DNA of 64,000 nucleotides from Shewanella sp. NFH-SH190041 (GTDB taxonomy: Bacteria; Pseudomonadota; Gammaproteobacteria; Enterobacterales; Shewanellaceae). The position numbers and the translations under genes were made by a program. The stretch is from contig NZ_AP026070.1 in the NCBI RefSeq assembly GCF_024363255.1, forward strand, positions 1,922,001-1,986,000. The letters are read 5' to 3'. The notes below the pieces were generated by a model, which saw only the letters and a list, made by a program, of their open reading frames with translations, did not search any database and was not told the DNA's origin. Every line of letters begins with the position of its first letter. The first letter of the stretch is position 1. Below, in pieces: positions 62,179-64,000 of the stretch.

Positions 62179-63345
62179 ATGTTTGTTGATTTAACCCCTG
62201 AGCAGCATAAGCTCAGGCTGACAGTGCGGGATTACTTTACCGCACTGATGACCCCGGAGCTGAAAAGTCGTTTGCGTGGTAAAGAGGGGGGCGATGAGTT
62301 TCGCGCCGTGATCCGCCAGATGGGGCGCGATGGTTGGCTGGCAGTAGGCTGGCCTAAAGAATTTGGCGGTCAGGGCTATAGGGCCACGGAGCAGCTGATC
62401 TTTTTTGAAGAGGCCAATATAGCAGGCGCGCCGCTGCCGTTTGTCACCATCAGTACCGTAGGCCCTTCGTTGATGAGTTTTGGGACCGAGCTGCAAAAAG
62501 AGCAGTTTCTGCCTGGGATTGCCCGGGGAGAGATCAATTTTGCCATCGGCTATTCCGAGCCAGATGCCGGCTCTGATTTGGCCACGCTGAAAACCCAAGC
62601 CCGGGATGCCGGCGATCATTTTGTGGTTAACGGCAACAAACTGTGGACCTCGGGCGCGGAAAGCGCAGATTACATCTGGCTGGCCGCGAGAACCTCACAG
62701 GATCTGCCCCGTCATAAAGGGGTTTCCATTATGATTTTGGATACCCAAAGTCCTGGCTTTTCCCATACGGTGATCCCCACCTGTTCAAACCCGACGTCTG
62801 CAACCTATTACGATGACGTGAAAGTGCCGAAAACCATGCTGGTGGGTGAGTTACATGGTGGCTGGAAGCTGATCACCGCCCAGCTTAACCATGAGCGACT
62901 GGGGCTGGGGTCTTGGTCCGATAAAGTGGCCGGGCTGTACCGTAAAGTCTTGCTGTGGGCCAAAGCCGCCGATGAGCATGGCAATCGGGCAATGGATAAG
63001 CCTTGGGTGCAAAGTGCCATGGCGGAATGTTACGCCCGCCTTGAAGCCATGCGGCTGATTAACTTTCGTATTGCGGCGGATTTAGAGCAGGGGCAGATGG
63101 ATGTGGCGCTGGCCTCAATTACCAAGGTCTATGGCTCAGAATCGGCAATTGAAATTTTGCGCAAGCTGCAGGATGTTACCGGAGCGAACGGCATGATCCA
63201 TGAAGGCAGCGCTGCTTCACTGCTGGCTGGTGAGTTGGAATACGAAGTGCGGGCCTCTGTCACGTTAACCTTTGGTGGCGGCACCAATGAAATTCAGCGT
63301 GAGTTGATCGCCCAGTTCGGGTTGGGATTGCCCCGGGCCAGATAA
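62179..63345 (+). CDS. acyl-CoA dehydrogenase (steroid side chain)
   Basis: A 388-residue ACAD. YSEPDAGSDLATLKTQA and GNKLWTSGAESADYIWLAART are the FAD/substrate strand motifs. LTAQLNHERLGLG-type segment (here ITAQLNHERLGLGS) and LTFGGGTNEIQRELIAQFGLGLPR end the protein. At the position of the classical base (YEGT in medium-chain ACADs) this reads FGGGT, with Gly. As in steroid-type ACADs, the base may come from another helix or from the partner subunit. It follows the aldolase by 18 bases. Confidence 0.85.
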   Translation: MFVDLTPEQHKLRLTVRDYFTALMTPELKSRLRGKEGGDEFRAVIRQMGRDGWLAVGWPKEFGGQGYRATEQLIFFEEANIAGAPLPFVTISTVGPSLMSFGTELQKEQFLPGIARGEINFAIGYSEPDAGSDLATLKTQARDAGDHFVVNGNKLWTSGAESADYIWLAARTSQDLPRHKGVSIMILDTQSPGFSHTVIPTCSNPTSATYYDDVKVPKTMLVGELHGGWKLITAQLNHERLGLGSWSDKVAGLYRKVLLWAKAADEHGNRAMDKPWVQSAMAECYARLEAMRLINFRIAADLEQGQMDVALASITKVYGSESAIEILRKLQDVTGANGMIHEGSAASLLAGELEYEVRASVTLTFGGGTNEIQRELIAQFGLGLPRAR

Positions 63346-63375
63346 ACGGCCGGAATATCATGTAAGGAGAGCAGG

Positions 63376-64000
63376 ATGTCAGCAATGGATGCCTTCCGGC
63401 AGGAAGTGCGACAGTGGCTAGAGCAGAACTGTCCGCCCTCACTGCGTACCCCGATGCGGGACGATGAAATGGTGTGGGGCGGCAGTCAAGTCAGTTTCAG
63501 CAGTGAAGATCAGCGTCTTTGGTTTGAGTGTATGCGAGAGCGGGGCTGGTTTGCGCCCAGTTGGCCGAAGGCGGTTGGCGGTGGCGGGCTTAGCGCGGCT
63601 GAAGAAGCTGTGCTGGAAAAAGAGATGATGCGTATTGGTGCGCGTCCGCCACAGATTAATTTGGGGATCTGGATGTTAGGCCCCGTGGTGCTGGAATATG
63701 GCACGCCGGAGCAACAGCTGCGATTGCTCGGCCCTATGTGCCGGGGTGAAATTCGCTGGTGTCAGGGCTTTAGTGAGCCCAATGCCGGTTCCGATCTGGC
63801 CTCCATTCGCACATCAGCTGTGGATATGGGGGATCACTTTTTGGTTAATGGTGCCAAAATCTGGACCTCTTACGGGGATAAATCTGACTGGATGTATGCC
63901 CTGGTGCGAACCGCCCCTGATGCGCCTAAGCATGAGGGGATCTCCTTACTGGTGCTGGATATGCGCAGTGACGGGGTGACAGTGGCACCGATAGATCTTA
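63376..64000 (+). CDS. acyl-CoA dehydrogenase, N-terminal part (cut by window end)
   Basis: The frame from ATG 63376 (AAGGAG and GCAGG upstream) stays open to the last base, giving 208 residues. It starts MSAMDAFRQEVRQWLEQNC, then WFAPSWPKAVGGGGLSAAEE, and has the ACAD strands FSEPNAGSDLASIRT and GAKIWTSYGDKSDWMYALVRT. It is the third ACAD of the block and the likely heteromeric partner of one of the two others. It lies 30 bases after the previous gene and is surely part of the same operon. Confidence 0.88.
   Translation, partial: MSAMDAFRQEVRQWLEQNCPPSLRTPMRDDEMVWGGSQVSFSSEDQRLWFECMRERGWFAPSWPKAVGGGGLSAAEEAVLEKEMMRIGARPPQINLGIWMLGPVVLEYGTPEQQLRLLGPMCRGEIRWCQGFSEPNAGSDLASIRTSAVDMGDHFLVNGAKIWTSYGDKSDWMYALVRTAPDAPKHEGISLLVLDMRSDGVTVAPIDL

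Noticed and set aside
1..64000. CRISPR arrays, prophage genes, integrases or complete insertion sequences
   Set aside because: No regularly spaced repeats, transposase, integrase or phage structural genes were seen on either strand.

Overview
This looks like a chromosomal segment of a marine-type gammaproteobacterium close to Shewanella. The grounds are the gene order gyrA-serC-aspC-aroA-cmk-rpsA-ihfB-lapAB-pyrF, the divergent rnhA/dnaQ pair followed by a TIGR03503-type membrane protein and tRNA-Asp, and the sequences of the housekeeping proteins. The assignment is an inference, because no database search was possible.

Layout. 1-13.6 kb is conserved housekeeping DNA: DNA gyrase, serine, shikimate and pyrimidine biosynthesis, CMP kinase, ribosomal protein S1 with a structured leader, IHF-beta and the LPS-control pair LapAB. 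13.8-17.2 kb is a reverse-strand phosphate ABC transporter operon (pstSCAB-like). 17.5-25.6 kb holds a decayed glutathionyl-hydroquinone reductase gene, rnhA, dnaQ, tRNA-Asp(GTC), a putrescine permease preceded by a translationally coupled 43-codon leader ORF, and a cation/proton antiporter. Two copies of a dispersed repeat lie at 13.65 and 21.33 kb. 25.9-35.85 kb is visibly AT-rich and accessory: an RNA-type metallo-beta-lactamase fold protein with an altered zinc motif, envelope proteins, a small oxidoreductase operon (NmrA-like, GST, luciferase-like) and a Sel1-repeat gene bracketed by a direct duplication of about 636 bp.

35.9-64 kb is dominated by what looks like steroid (sterol or bile-acid type) catabolism. 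It has an RND/MMPL exporter with a YCF48 partner, an HsaA-like flavin monooxygenase, a KshB-like reductase, an SDR, an OYE-family ene-reductase, a dedicated EtfBA pair, a LuxR-type regulator, an enoyl-CoA hydratase, a second SDR, and a side-chain removal set: MaoC-DUF35 hydratase subunit, MaoC subunit, Ltp2-like aldolase and three acyl-CoA dehydrogenases, the last cut by the window edge.

Between the two steroid blocks (44.0-47.8 kb) is a compact operon of five overlapping or near-overlapping genes. It ends in a P1B-6-type ATPase with the SCA membrane motif, preceded by a small HMA-like protein and glycine-rich, YtxH-like membrane proteins with His/Pro/Tyr-rich tails. This matches the architecture of ferrosome (fez) operons, which build lipid-bounded iron-storage organelles, and I regard it as the most interesting system in the window. 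Electrons from the acyl-CoA dehydrogenases would pass through the local EtfBA. HsaA and KshB would act on the rings, while the hydratase/aldolase set would remove the side chain.
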